From the NCBI GenBank assembly GCA_012845835.1, contig JABAKD010000025.1, positions 16,308,992-16,372,991 of the forward strand: a stretch of 64,000 nt of DNA. The letters run 5' to 3'. How positions within the stretch are numbered: position 1 is the stretch's first letter; each line of letters opens with the position of its first letter. Source of the stretch: Undaria pinnatifida (lineage: Eukaryota > Sar > Phaeophyceae > Laminariales > Alariaceae). Shown piece by piece: positions 43,601 to 55,600 of this stretch. Made by a program: the position numbers and the translations under genes. Under the pieces are notes generated by a model. The model was not told where the DNA came from, did no database searches, and worked only from the letters and a program-made list of their open reading frames with translations.

Positions 43601-46600
43601 ATCCAGCTCACCCTGCCACCAATCAATCAAATCAAATTAACCATATATCCAGTCATGCGGTCAATCCATCAAGTTAATCAACCAACCGACCCGTCAATCA
43701 GCCATCCAACCTATCGAACACATAGTGCAAGGCAGTGCTTTTGGGAGGAACGAATACGGACAGCTCAAAACCGGAAACGCAGCCAATCAAACAATAATAT
43801 CGCAGCGCTTTGGGAGAAACAAATACGGATACTTGGAGCAGGAGACGCAGCTAATTGACAATCAATCGATCAAGTCACCCATGTAACTAACCGTGCAATC
43901 AGGCAATCAATCTAGTCAACCGACCAACAGACCCATCAGCCAACCAACCTATTCAGCTAATAACGCTAGACTGTGCTTTGTCCTCTGGGAGAAACAAATA
44001 TGGACAGCTCGGAACAAGAGACGCAGCTAATCGAGGGGCTGTATCAACGGGGGCACACTTTTAACGAAACAATCAACCAAATCAGGGCGTTCATACTCGG
44101 CCATCAATCAATCAATTAATCAATCAACCAACCATCTGACTTATCAATCAACAAACCGTTTTCAAACTTTGCAGTGCTTCGGGAGCAACGAGTACGGACA
44201 GCTAGGAACGGGGGACGCAGCGAACCGAGGCGATGGATCAACAGGGGCAGACATGGGCGACCTCCTTCCCGATGTGGACCTAGGCACTGGGGCAGTAGCG
44301 ATAGCCGTCTCGGCTAGCTGGTCGCACACGTGCGCCCTGCTGGAAGGGGGTTCCGTCAAGTGCTGGGGTGAGAGCAAAGGTGTCCGTCCTGGGCGGTGTA
44401 GTTTTGTCCCGTCAGAACCTTTGTAGACGTAATGTGGGCATTTCCTTGACGGCTGTCCGTGAAGGTATAGCTTTTGTCCCGTCAGGGCCTCTTCAGACCT
44501 AATGTACTAGTTTTAGTGTGGGTGTGTCCTTGACGGCTGTCTGTCCAAGGGTGGACGGCTATCCGTCTAGGAGTTGACGGCTGTCCGTCTGTCAAGGGGC
44601 CGAGCGTGCCGTCAACTGATGTGTTCGAGCGAGGGGGGGCGAGGGAGGTTTGTTGTATAGTTTGGGCTTTCTCGGAAGATAGGATGGGAGGGAGGACGGG
44701 GGGATAGGGGATGGATGAGCGGGACACACCTGCTGCGATGGAAGCCGCACTTTTCAGCAAAATAGTTCCCGGATGACGCGGCCCCTTAACCCAATTTCGT
44801 CGTAAATGTCGGTTCTTGTTTTGCAGTTGTCTTCGTTCTCCGCCCCTTCTGAACCCCCAAACCCCTCCCTGTACTATTTCCAAGTAATTTGTCTCCAAAA
44901 ACGGGTTTCCAACCTTGATGGCGTTAACCAAGGCGATGGGGTTGTTCATCGGGTTGCACTTTTCGTTGTTCTCCAAATCATTTTTGGTCGAAGTAAGCTG
45001 GCGGGAGGAGTTGGAGTGCGTGTGGAGGGGGGCGCGCAGGCATTTGGGGAGGGGAGGTATGTAACCGCTTTCAGCGCCCGCCGTCAAAGATGTCAGGATA
45101 AGCACTTTCATCTCTTGACGGGCGGACGGCAATTTTTCCCATAATTTACCTTGACTGACGCCAAACCACTAGGTTATAGAGTGGAGCAATCGGTTTGGCA
45201 CCCTGGACCGCTGGACGTTTTCCCTTGACTGACCTGTCTCTGGACGTTTGCCCCCGGCTCTTGACATATCTACCACTTGGTAGTTTTTTGTGTGCAACGA
45301 TCGGTTTGACATCCTTGACCGCTGGACGTTTTCCCTTGACTGACCCGTCTCCGGGCACATCAGGTAGGAACGATAACGGACAGCTTGGGCAGGGGGACGA
45401 CGATGACCGTGGGGCTACGGCCCTTACTATGGGCGACAACCTGCCTGCGATTGACCTCGGGACCGGAGCGCCGGCGGCGATGGCGGTGACTACGGGTCAA
45501 CAGTTCACCTGCGTGTTGCTGGAAGGGGGGAGCGTAGTGGTGAGTTGGTTGGGCTAAGTGAATCGAATCGGACATTCGACTCTTTTAGTTACCGATTTTG
45601 TTTTTGAGGAAGAGAACATACCTTTCCGATGACGTATCTGCATGCTCCGTCCCGGCCTTGAAGCGATGCGAGGGTCTAAAGTCCTACGGACTAAGGCTAT
45701 GCATGTTGAGGAGTATCCCTCCCCCCCCTCTGCCCATCCCCTCCCGTACCATCCCGCCTCTAATGTTTGGACCTCTCAGCTCTTCGGGCGTAGTGACCCT
45801 CCCCCTCTAGTAATGCTCGGACCTCTCAGTGCTTGCGGCGTAAGGACCCCCCGCCCCCTGAAATATGTCCACCTCAATGCTTCAGCCCAACCTCCCCTCC
45901 CTTCCCCGCGCTCCTTCTTCCCCCACCCCCTGCCCCGGTCCTCATCCTTCACCCCGCCTCCTCCACCTCCTTCCCGGCGGTCCCTTTTCCTCCCCCCCCC
46001 CCCCCCCCCCCCCCCCCCCGCCCCCGCCACCTTGTCCCCCCTCCCCCTTTCCCCTCCCCCTGCCCCCGTCCTCATCCTTCGCCCGCCTCCCCCCCCCTCC
46101 CCCCTCTTTGTGTTTTCACCCGTCAGTGTTTCGGGCGCAACGATGAGGGTCAATTGGGCCGAGGGGACCTGCAAGCGAATGTGGGGACCGCAGCGACGGA
46201 CATGGGCGATGCTTTGGTAGCGGTCGATCTGGGGACGGGGGTGGAGGCGACCTCTATATCATCGGGAACCGCGTCTACTTGCGCTGCTTTGGCTGGGGGG
46301 GGAGTCAAGGTGCGTAGGTAGTTAGCTCTTGAACATGAAAATAAAATCGAAACGGGCCTTTTGCTACCGGTAGTGTATTTTCATTGGAATACTTGATAGT
46401 TGGGCGTTTTTACCGTAAAAGTGGCTTTGCTTGAGGGAGACATCAAGGTGCGTAGGGAGCTCTTGAACATGAAATTGATATTGAAAGCGAAACAGGCCTT
46501 TGGCTAGTGTGTTCATTGGAATAATCGATTGTTGGGCGTTTTTAAGGTGCGTGCTACTACTCCAACTTGAAGTTTCCGCTTCAACTCTCGAGTTAACGAT

Positions 46601-49600
46601 CTTCGGGGAGGCAGCAAGGTGTGTGCTACTACTTCAACTTGAAGTTTCCGCTTCAACTCCCGAGTTGACGATCTTTGGGGAGACAGCAAGGTGTGTGCTA
46701 CTACTTCAACTTGAAGTTTCCGCTTCAACTCCCGAGTTAACGATTTTCCGGGAGGCAGCAAGGTGTGTGCTACTACTTCAACTTAGAAGTTTCCGCTTCA
46801 ACTCCCAAGTTAACGATTTTTCGGGATGTCGCCCCCCCTCCCTGCCCCGTCCCGCGAAACTCACTTCTCAATGAAATGACGAACGTGACACTTTACAGTG
46901 CTGGGGCGGAAACAACTACGGCGGGCTTGGCCTTGGAGACTCGTACAATCGGGGAGACGAGGCGTCAGACATGGGGGACAATCTTCCCGAGGTGAGGAAA
47001 GAGGAAAAGCCATTTTATCGTAGGAAACCCTGAAATTATGTACCCAGAGGGATCTGTTACATGGTGTGGGAGACAATCTGCCCGAGCTGAGGAACGAGTT
47101 AGCCAATTTTATCATAAGTCCCCTTCAATGCGATGTGCTAAGGTTCCACGCTCACATCAAGGCTTGACACCTCTTGGTCCTCTTGACCCTGGTATTAGCA
47201 GAGGAGTCATCGACCTGTATCCTTCACGAGGGTACACACCCCGTCACACGCGCGATGGAAGTATCACACCCACCTTGAGTTTTGATCGAAAGGTCGATCT
47301 CACAGCTGAAGTGTAGTTTTGATTTTTTTCAAGAAGCCTGAAATTGTGTACCGGGGTATCTATTCCCGGTACCGTTTTTCGTCATACTACCATTGAGGTT
47401 CCCTTGAGGGTGTGGCTTGCTCAAAGTCCTGGGGGGTGTCGCAGGTTGGAAATGGGAACACAGGCATTCCCATCAGCTATACACCAGGTGTATGTAGCCT
47501 ACAAGAGCTCTTGAAAATGAAGGCGCATGTAATAACCGGACGATATTACCGACTAGCCTGAACGAGTTTGTAGTTTTGTTGGCAAGCACCTCCTTGGGGA
47601 TGCGGCTGGCTTGACCAAAATCCCGGGGGAATCGCCAGTTCCGAAAGGGGGACAAAGCTCCTGTAAAAGATAAGAGAGAAAGCAATTAGCCACCGCGCAA
47701 GTAATCCGGCAAGCAGCACCGACTGTTCGTAGCCGAAACGAGTTTAGAGTTTTATTGATTTGAGACTGGAATGGTTTACCTGTTATGCATACCGAGCGAA
47801 CGCGAGTTTGTAATTTTGACGGCACCCATAAAGGTGAGAGATTTTGTCCGGGCACTATATATACTACAGTGTTTGTTATATATACTACAGTGTTTGTTTG
47901 AGAGTGAGGATGGCATGTATACAAGTCTCGATAGCGTGAGTTAGCCCCGGGTATTTAGTTCGCAAGAGAGGAGTCATCCTGCAGCACGACGAGTGCGCGT
48001 TGGAGCAGAGGTAGTTTTTATTGTGCTGTTGTGACGGCACCAACAAATGGGGACGTTTCGAATTACCTGAAGCGTCGGCCAATACGCACTCAAGTTAACC
48101 ACAGTTACTACTATCTCACCAACCACCCCACCAACCAACCATCCCACCAGCAATATCCATTCCACGAACCATATCCATCCAACGAACTATACCCATCCCA
48201 CGAACAATGCCCATCCCACGAACGAACCATACCCATCCTACGAACGACAAACATGCGAACTATAACCACCCCGCTAACCATATCCATCCCACGAACCGTG
48301 CCCATCCCACGAACCATGCCCATCCAATGAACCATGCCCATCCCACAAACCACAACTAACTGTACCACCTACTATATCCATCCCCCGAACCATAACCATC
48401 CCAAAAATATCTATCCGACGAACCATCCCATCCCACGAATCATACCCATCCCACGAACCATACCCATTCCACGAACCATACCCATCCCACGAATCATAAC
48501 CATCCCACAAACCATTCCATGAACCGTTCCACCAGGTCAACCTCGGTACGGGAGAAGTGGCATCCAGTGTCTACTACGGCCTTCGTCACGTGTGTGCCAT
48601 CCTCGTCGGCGGCTCGGTGAAGGTGAGTAATAACAACACGCGCTCGTTCGTACGTACATACACGAGGTACGATATGACAGGTTGATGAAGTCGTATTGCT
48701 GTGTACTGCTTCGTATCCCCCCCCCCACCCCGTTTTGGTTTTATCCGCTGGTGTATGTTTTATCTCAGTACTGGGGGGACAACCGAAGCGGACAGGTGGG
48801 CCTCGGGCACGTATCATATTATCTACTGCGATTAAACACGCCCATTTAATTAAAATTCCGAATAATCCTGTTTGAATGTCTGAAACACTCAAAAATGTCC
48901 GAAAACGTTCGAAAATAGCTTGAAACATGCCTCTAAAGCCCTTTTTTCCCGTTTTCCATTGCGTATTTTTGTTTGGCAGTGCTGGGGAGACAACCGTAGC
49001 GGACAGCTCGGCCTCGGTCACGTACTGTCCATCGGCGACGACGCCAACGAGATGGGAGACAATTTAGCAACGCTCGACCTCGGGGTTAGAGCTTCCGCGA
49101 CTCGGCTATCCATGGGGGAGAGCCATACCTGCGCCATACTCTCTGGGGATGGTAGCGTTAGGTGAGGATCGGGTAGGGTAGGGTAGGGTAGGGTAAGAAG
49201 GGTCGGCTAGGGTAAGGAAGGGTAGGGTAGGGTAAGGAAGGGTAGGGTAGGGTAGGGTATGGAAGTGTGGTATTAACGAATGTATGGTGTGTGACAATTT
49301 AGTAACACTCGACATTGGCCACGACTCGGCTATCCGTGGGGGAGAGTCATACCTGCGCCATGCTCTCGGGGGATGGTAGCGTTAGGTGACGGTCGGGTAG
49401 GATAGGGTAGGATAGGGTAGGGTAGGGTAAGGAAGGGTAGGGTAGGGTAGATTAGGGTGTTTAAGGGTAGGGTAGGGTAGATTAGGGTGTTTAAGGGTAG
49501 GGTAGGGTAGATCAGGGTGTTTAAGGGTAGGGTAGGGTAGGGCATGGTAGGGTGTGATGTAAGATGTATGGTTTGTGCGACAATTTAGCAACGCTCGACC

Positions 49601-52600
49601 TCGGGGTTGGAGCTTCCGCGACTCGGTTATCCATGGGGGAGAGCCATACCTGCGCCATACCCTCGGGAGATGGCAGCATTAGATGAGGGTCGGGTAGAGT
49701 AGGGTAAAGAAGGGTCGGGCAGGGTAGGGTAAAGAAGGCTAGGGAGGGTAGGGTAACGAACGGTGGGGTGGGGTAGGGTATGGTGTGGTAGGGTGTGACG
49801 TTGTATGATTTATGGTTTGTGCGACAATCTAGCAACACTGGGAGCTACCGCGACTCGGCTATCTGTGGGAGAGAGCCATACCTGTGCCGTATTCTCGGGA
49901 TATGGTAGCGTTAGGTGAGGGTGGCGTAAGGTGGGGTAAGGAAGGACGGGGTAGGGCACGGTACGGTATACTGTGGTGGGATATTAATGGATACATGGTC
50001 TGTGCGACATTCTAGCAACACTCGACCTTGGGGTGGGAGCTCCCGCGAATCGACTATCCGTGGAGGAGGGTCATACCTGCGCCATACTCTCGGGAGATGG
50101 TAGCGTTAGGTTAGGTGAAGGTACGCTCGGTAAGGGAGGGGTAGGGTATGGAATGGTAGGATGTGGTGTTATACGCTATACATGCTTCGCCTTCGGGATG
50201 GGGTTAAGTCGGAAAGGGGAAGCACAGACGTTCCAATGACATGGACAGTCTTGAGCTACTGCAGTATTGATTTTGTTGCTGCTGTATGCGTCGTATAGGG
50301 TCCGACGATGTTCGTTCGACTGTCGCGTTAGACGTGTTGTTGTGTGTCGTGGTTGGACCCCCTGCTGCTATGCATCAGCCACACGCACATGCACTGTGAC
50401 TACTGGCACGAAATCGAGAGTTTGGAAGTTCGTCGTCCCCGTTATCGCTGGAATGTTCTTGTTTTTGACTTTATTTTCCTCGCTATACCTACGCCTAAGA
50501 CATTAGATTGTTAATCGGGGAGCACTTTGACACTTTTGAGTTATTTCAAATCAGTTTGTTCAAATTGGTTCTTGCCTCAGAAGGCATGGAGCTCCTCAAG
50601 CCACCAACGATCCCCAGAAGACAAAAAAAAAATGAGCCAGCACACCTCTACCGTCGCGTGTGTGAATGGCTTGCTTTGCTTTGCTTTGCTTGTGCTTGCT
50701 TTGGATTGGGTTGGGTTGGGTTTGGGTTGGGCTTGGTTTGGTTTGGTATGGTCGCGGGTGAGGCATGCCGCGACTCGACCATTCGTTGGGTAGAGCCATA
50801 CTTGTGCCATTATTGAGGGCGTTGTGAGTTATGGCTGTGGGATTAGGATTGGGTTTCATGTGGTTGGGTTTGAGGGGATGGTTTGGTATGGGACGGTGGT
50901 GGTGGTGGTGGTCATGATGATGGTGATGATGATGAAGGTGGTGATGAAGGTGGTGGTGGTCGCCGTCGTGGTCGTGGTGATGGTGGTGGTGATTATGAGG
51001 GTGATGGCGATGATGTTTATTATGGTGGTGGTGGTGGTGAGGGTGAGGGTGATGATGATGATGCTGATGCAGATGCTAGTAATGATAGGAGGGTGATGAT
51101 GCTGATGCTGATGCTGATGCTGATGCTGCTGATCGTTATGATGAAGATGCCGATGCTGATAATATCAAGTCGAAACGCACTCTCCTTTCACCCTCTTTTC
51201 TTAGGTGCTGGGGCAAGGCATTCTACGGGCAGCTCGGCGACGAACAATTCAGGGCGAAAGGGAAATACGTGGGAGAGATGGGGGACGGCCTTTCCGCTGT
51301 AGACCTGGGCACTGGTGCAACAGCGTCTGCCATCGCTTCCGGCTCGGATCACACTTGCGCCGTCGTAAACGACGGGAGCCTCAAGGTTCGTGCATGACTG
51401 ATGCTACGATAGACGTAGCACTTTTTGCCTTAACGGGTTCTAGACGACGGGACTCCTTGGCGCGCGCGCGTTCTCTGTGCATGAATAAGCACAAGCTGAA
51501 TGTCGTGTTTGGCGGGTGGTGCAGAACTGAGCACAGGATGGGAGCGCCAGTTCCGCTGTGTTTCTGTTGGACGGACTATTAGATCGACCCTCAGAGCGTT
51601 GACGAGACTTATATATTATAAAAAATGAAAATACACTCCAACTGTGAGACTTTATATATATGCGAAGTCCACCGTGCAAATGTCTGCCATCGTCGGAATT
51701 TTCGTCAAGTTTTAGGAATATTTTTCGTTTTGTACTGACGACGCCATGGGATGTGTTCATCTGGTATTACTACATGGCACTTTTTTCTTGGTCGTTTCCT
51801 TCACCAGAATCAGTGTATTGGGGGAGGTAGAAAGGTCAAGTTAGAGCCGAAGAAAAAAAAGGTGCATTTCGCCAGGACGGGAACTGAAGGAGGGTACGCC
51901 GGCCTTGATAGCGCTGGATTGCGAATGCAATTGAGTATATGTATAATCCACGCACCACATGCATGAAAATTCGTGGACGTGTGGTGAGCTTTTGAGCTTT
52001 CTGCCAGCACCGCCCCGTGCTGTGTCCATCTGGTATAGCCGCTGACGCGATCAACCAGTGATACCCACTATTCGGCATTTCCAACCATTTTACCCCAGCG
52101 ATGTCACTAGGGGGAACTACGACCGGTATTTCCTATGGGTTAGGGTTGGTTAGCATGAATGAAAAACGCCATAATGTAAAGACACCCCGATAAACCAACA
52201 CTGCCGTGCCGATGCAACCAATGCCGATTCTTCAACCGCAGAATATGAACCGAAACGCCTGCGTACGAAATTCTCTCTCGCAACGAAAGCCAGAGTATTC
52301 TTGGTTAGGTTCCCGACCTCTGATAATGTGGTCCTTTTATTTTTCCCCATCCACCGGAGGATATCGAAAAACGGGGGGGGGGGGGGGGGTGAGGGGAGGT
52401 GCGTCTTCACCGTAGCAGGGGTGAGTTTTTTTTTTCTTGTGTCGCTGGTAATGCAAGGAAAGGGAGGTGCTGAGGGTGACTGTGGTCATTATGGCGTGCT
52501 CTTTTTGTTGGCGTGATCTATGGCCATAGGTTTGTAAATGTTTTTGTGTGGGAGATGGTGACGCTGTTCGATATCGAGGAGCAGAAGCAGCCAACGCTGT

Positions 52601-55600
52601 TCATAGACAAACCAAACAAATGGGATGGATGCCACATATTAACCAGTTCTAAATAGCCCCCCCCCCCCTCCCACCCGTTCTCCCAAGGTGTCCGTGGTCA
52701 ATGGTCACATGACTAAGGCTAGCAGAAAAATGAGTATGCCCCCCGCCCCCCCCTCCCCCCCCCACCGGCTCTGCCACCACCCCTGCTGTCGCACGTAAAA
52801 TACTTCAGTGCTGGGGTCTCAACACCGTAGGAGGGCTTGGGCTTGGCGACACTACGGCAAGGGGCGACGACGCGGGCGAGATGGGCGACAACCTCAGCGC
52901 CGTTCCCCTTGGCACCGGCGTCAGCGTGACTGTCGACAACCCGGCAACTGTTGCTCCTTCCTCTGCTCCCACCCTTGCCCCGGCGGTGAGATATACATGG
53001 CATGCCACTCCCCCTTCCCGGGGTTCGAAACTGGCCGAAATGTGTATACGAAACCCCAGTTCTAGGCTCCGCCTCCCCTGTTTTTTTTTTGTGGGGGGGG
53101 ACTATAATACTAGCAACTAACCTTGGATACTAATTGTAGTATGATCCCGGCATCACGGTGGCTGTTGGCAACCCCGCCACCGTTGCTCCTTGCTCCTTCC
53201 ACTGCTTGTACACTAGGCCCGTCGGTGAGATGTACATGTCCCCCCCCCCCCCTCCCGGTCCCTGGTGCCAAAACTGGCGCCAATATTTCTACCAACTCCC
53301 GACCTAGGTCTAGCCTATAATATAGTCTAGGATAACACTGTCAAAAATCCTAGTCATCCCTTTGAGACTGGAGAGGCAAAAAGTGGCGGAAAAAATTGAC
53401 GAAGGCAGCACCGACCACATGAAGCAGTCCGAGCTGCTCGGATAGCATGTGTTGGAACTGCAACGCAGGAAGCCAGCCGTGTGAGGCAAGCATGAGGCAC
53501 GACGATGCTCGTATTGCCTCAAGCTTTCCCCAGACGGTTGCTTAGATCGCGCTCGTCGATTTTGGGCCTTTGTATAATCAAGATATAATCAATCCCGAAA
53601 GGGCTATAACAGGCTTGTAACTGTCAATATCTGTAGTTTTGGTGTTGACGACCGGGTTGCTGTTAGTCCTTCCCCTGATCCGTCCGTTTCCCCGGCTGAG
53701 ATAGACATGTAATGAGAAATGCATGGGCTTTTCTCCCCTCCCCCCCCGGCGTCAAAACTGCATTTTTTTTCTTTTTTTCATCTTCGAGCGGATGGGTAAA
53801 AGTACCAGGCAACGCTTAAGCTCACCACAGTGCAAACCCGGACGTATCAGCTCACCGTAACTCTCGTAGCGAGCTCTTGTCGGAGGTAGCTCACCGTCGA
53901 GTTATACGAGCTACATAAGCTGCGCATGTTTTCCCGGCTTGAGCTGTAGCAGACAGCTCATCTACACATGTTGAAGGCGTGAGCTATAAACGACCGGCGA
54001 GTTAGCTCATTAGTTGTCCGGGTTAATGCTACAGTGTCGTGTGTCAGTTTGGTTGGGGTGAGGGAGCTTACAGTGCTGCCGTGTCTAAACTAGCGTGGGT
54101 ATTTCTACCAAACCCCGATTAAGCCTGCAGTTTAACACCACACTGCTGCTGCCGCTGCTGCTGCTGCTGCTACCGCCGCTCTTACTCTTCGCTTTCCTTC
54201 ACTCTCTGAGCAGATTTCCCCCTCGTTGCAGCCTTCAGGGCAGCCAGCACAACCATCCCCTTCTCCAACTACAGGAAAACCCACTGTGCGCTCGAAATTT
54301 CACTGTCTCGGTACCCCACTTGCGGGTTGCCATCGATGTACCAATTGTCCAATTGTTTTGTTCCGGGCTTGTCGTAAACATTCCGAACAAGAATGATACA
54401 AGCCCAAGGGAAACCCTAAAAGACGGAAACTGCACTAAGTCTACCTCTCTCTCGAACTATAATATTTCCGGCTTGGCAACGATCTCATAGTAGTTTCCAA
54501 TGTTTTTTTCTTTTTTTTTTGCGTCACGCTCCCGGCAGATGTCTCCCTCCGCGCAGCCTTCCGGTTCACCGTCTCGACAGCCTTCTTCGCAACCAGCGCA
54601 ACCATCCCCGTCTCCGATTGAAGCAGCATCGCCGAAGCCTACACCGGCCCCGTCATCCGAAGGGGCTGCGCGTGCGATCGGCGGGGATACGCCTTCGCCT
54701 ACCGCGGAGGGAGTCGGCACAGGTAAAAAGGCGTCCCCTGTCCCCCCCCCCAAACCCCCCCCCGCCATGGTGTGTTGTTTTGGTTGCTTCATGTATTTTT
54801 TTTTGTTACGGTTGTTTTACGCAGGTTCGTATGTGTATACTAGGCCCTATCCCCTAGATCGTACCACCTCGTTATCACGATAATCCTTCAAGGCCAACCT
54901 GGCTCCTCGAGGGGACTCTGAGGTGTTCCCTCGTTGCTTATTATCGAGTGCGCGGTTACGCATATTACCCACCTGGGTTTGTCTCCACAACATCCATCTT
55001 GGGGAAGATATTAGCCTGCTACGGGACTACCGTCCCTCGCGTAGATGTTTTATCAACACCTGGTAGTAATTTTTTTTTGGTCTGTTTCGTTAATGCCCGG
55101 TATTTTAGTTGCTTTATAAGGTGTTTTTAGTTTTTTTTTTGTTTATTCTGTTTACACCGACGCCGTCTTTCGAAGGGGGCGCGCGTTCGATCGCCCGGCA
55201 TACGCCCGCGCTTACTGCGGAGGGAGTCAGTCGCCACAGGGCAAAAGGCATCCCCTGCACCCCGCCCCCAATCTTATTACTTGTTGTTTGTTTCAGTTAC
55301 GTATCTTGATTTTATGTTTTATTGCAGTTTTTATTTCAAGGCGGATGTATCCGTGATCCATGTCTTCTGCACGAAAACCTGGTAACTTTTTTTTTTCCAT
55401 TTTTTTTTTACACAAAACGAACAAAGCCGTTCACTTGTCGTTACACAAATCGGCCAGATCAAAACCCCGTCTCGCTCAACAGTCAGTGAGTGTTCCTCAA
55501 TAATGCGGTCTGGGCAAGGCGGTATCCCGATAATATACATATATATATATGGCGGCCACAGCAGTAGTCGCTTGGCATAAACAGAGGGATCGCGCTCATA

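Larger units (their letters stand above)
49162..49960 (+). repeat. GGGTAGGGTA microsatellite blocks between exon-7 copies
   Basis: Each block begins immediately after a copied donor (GTGAGG…GGGTAG). Units are GGGTA with AAGGAA and GTTTAA interruptions. Confidence 0.85.

Noticed and set aside
44482-45132. Minus-strand ORF of 216 codons
   Set aside because: Falls in the 44-45 kb repeat copy; related sequence at 30 kb is frame-incompatible.
48120-48533. CRISPR-like regular repeat
   Set aside because: Units are contiguous and degenerate with no unique spacers; it is a minisatellite in a eukaryotic intron.
50824-51302. Val/Met- and Gly/Asp-rich ORFs
   Set aside because: Products of the GGTGATGAT tract in the intron before exon 8; only the last part is the real exon.
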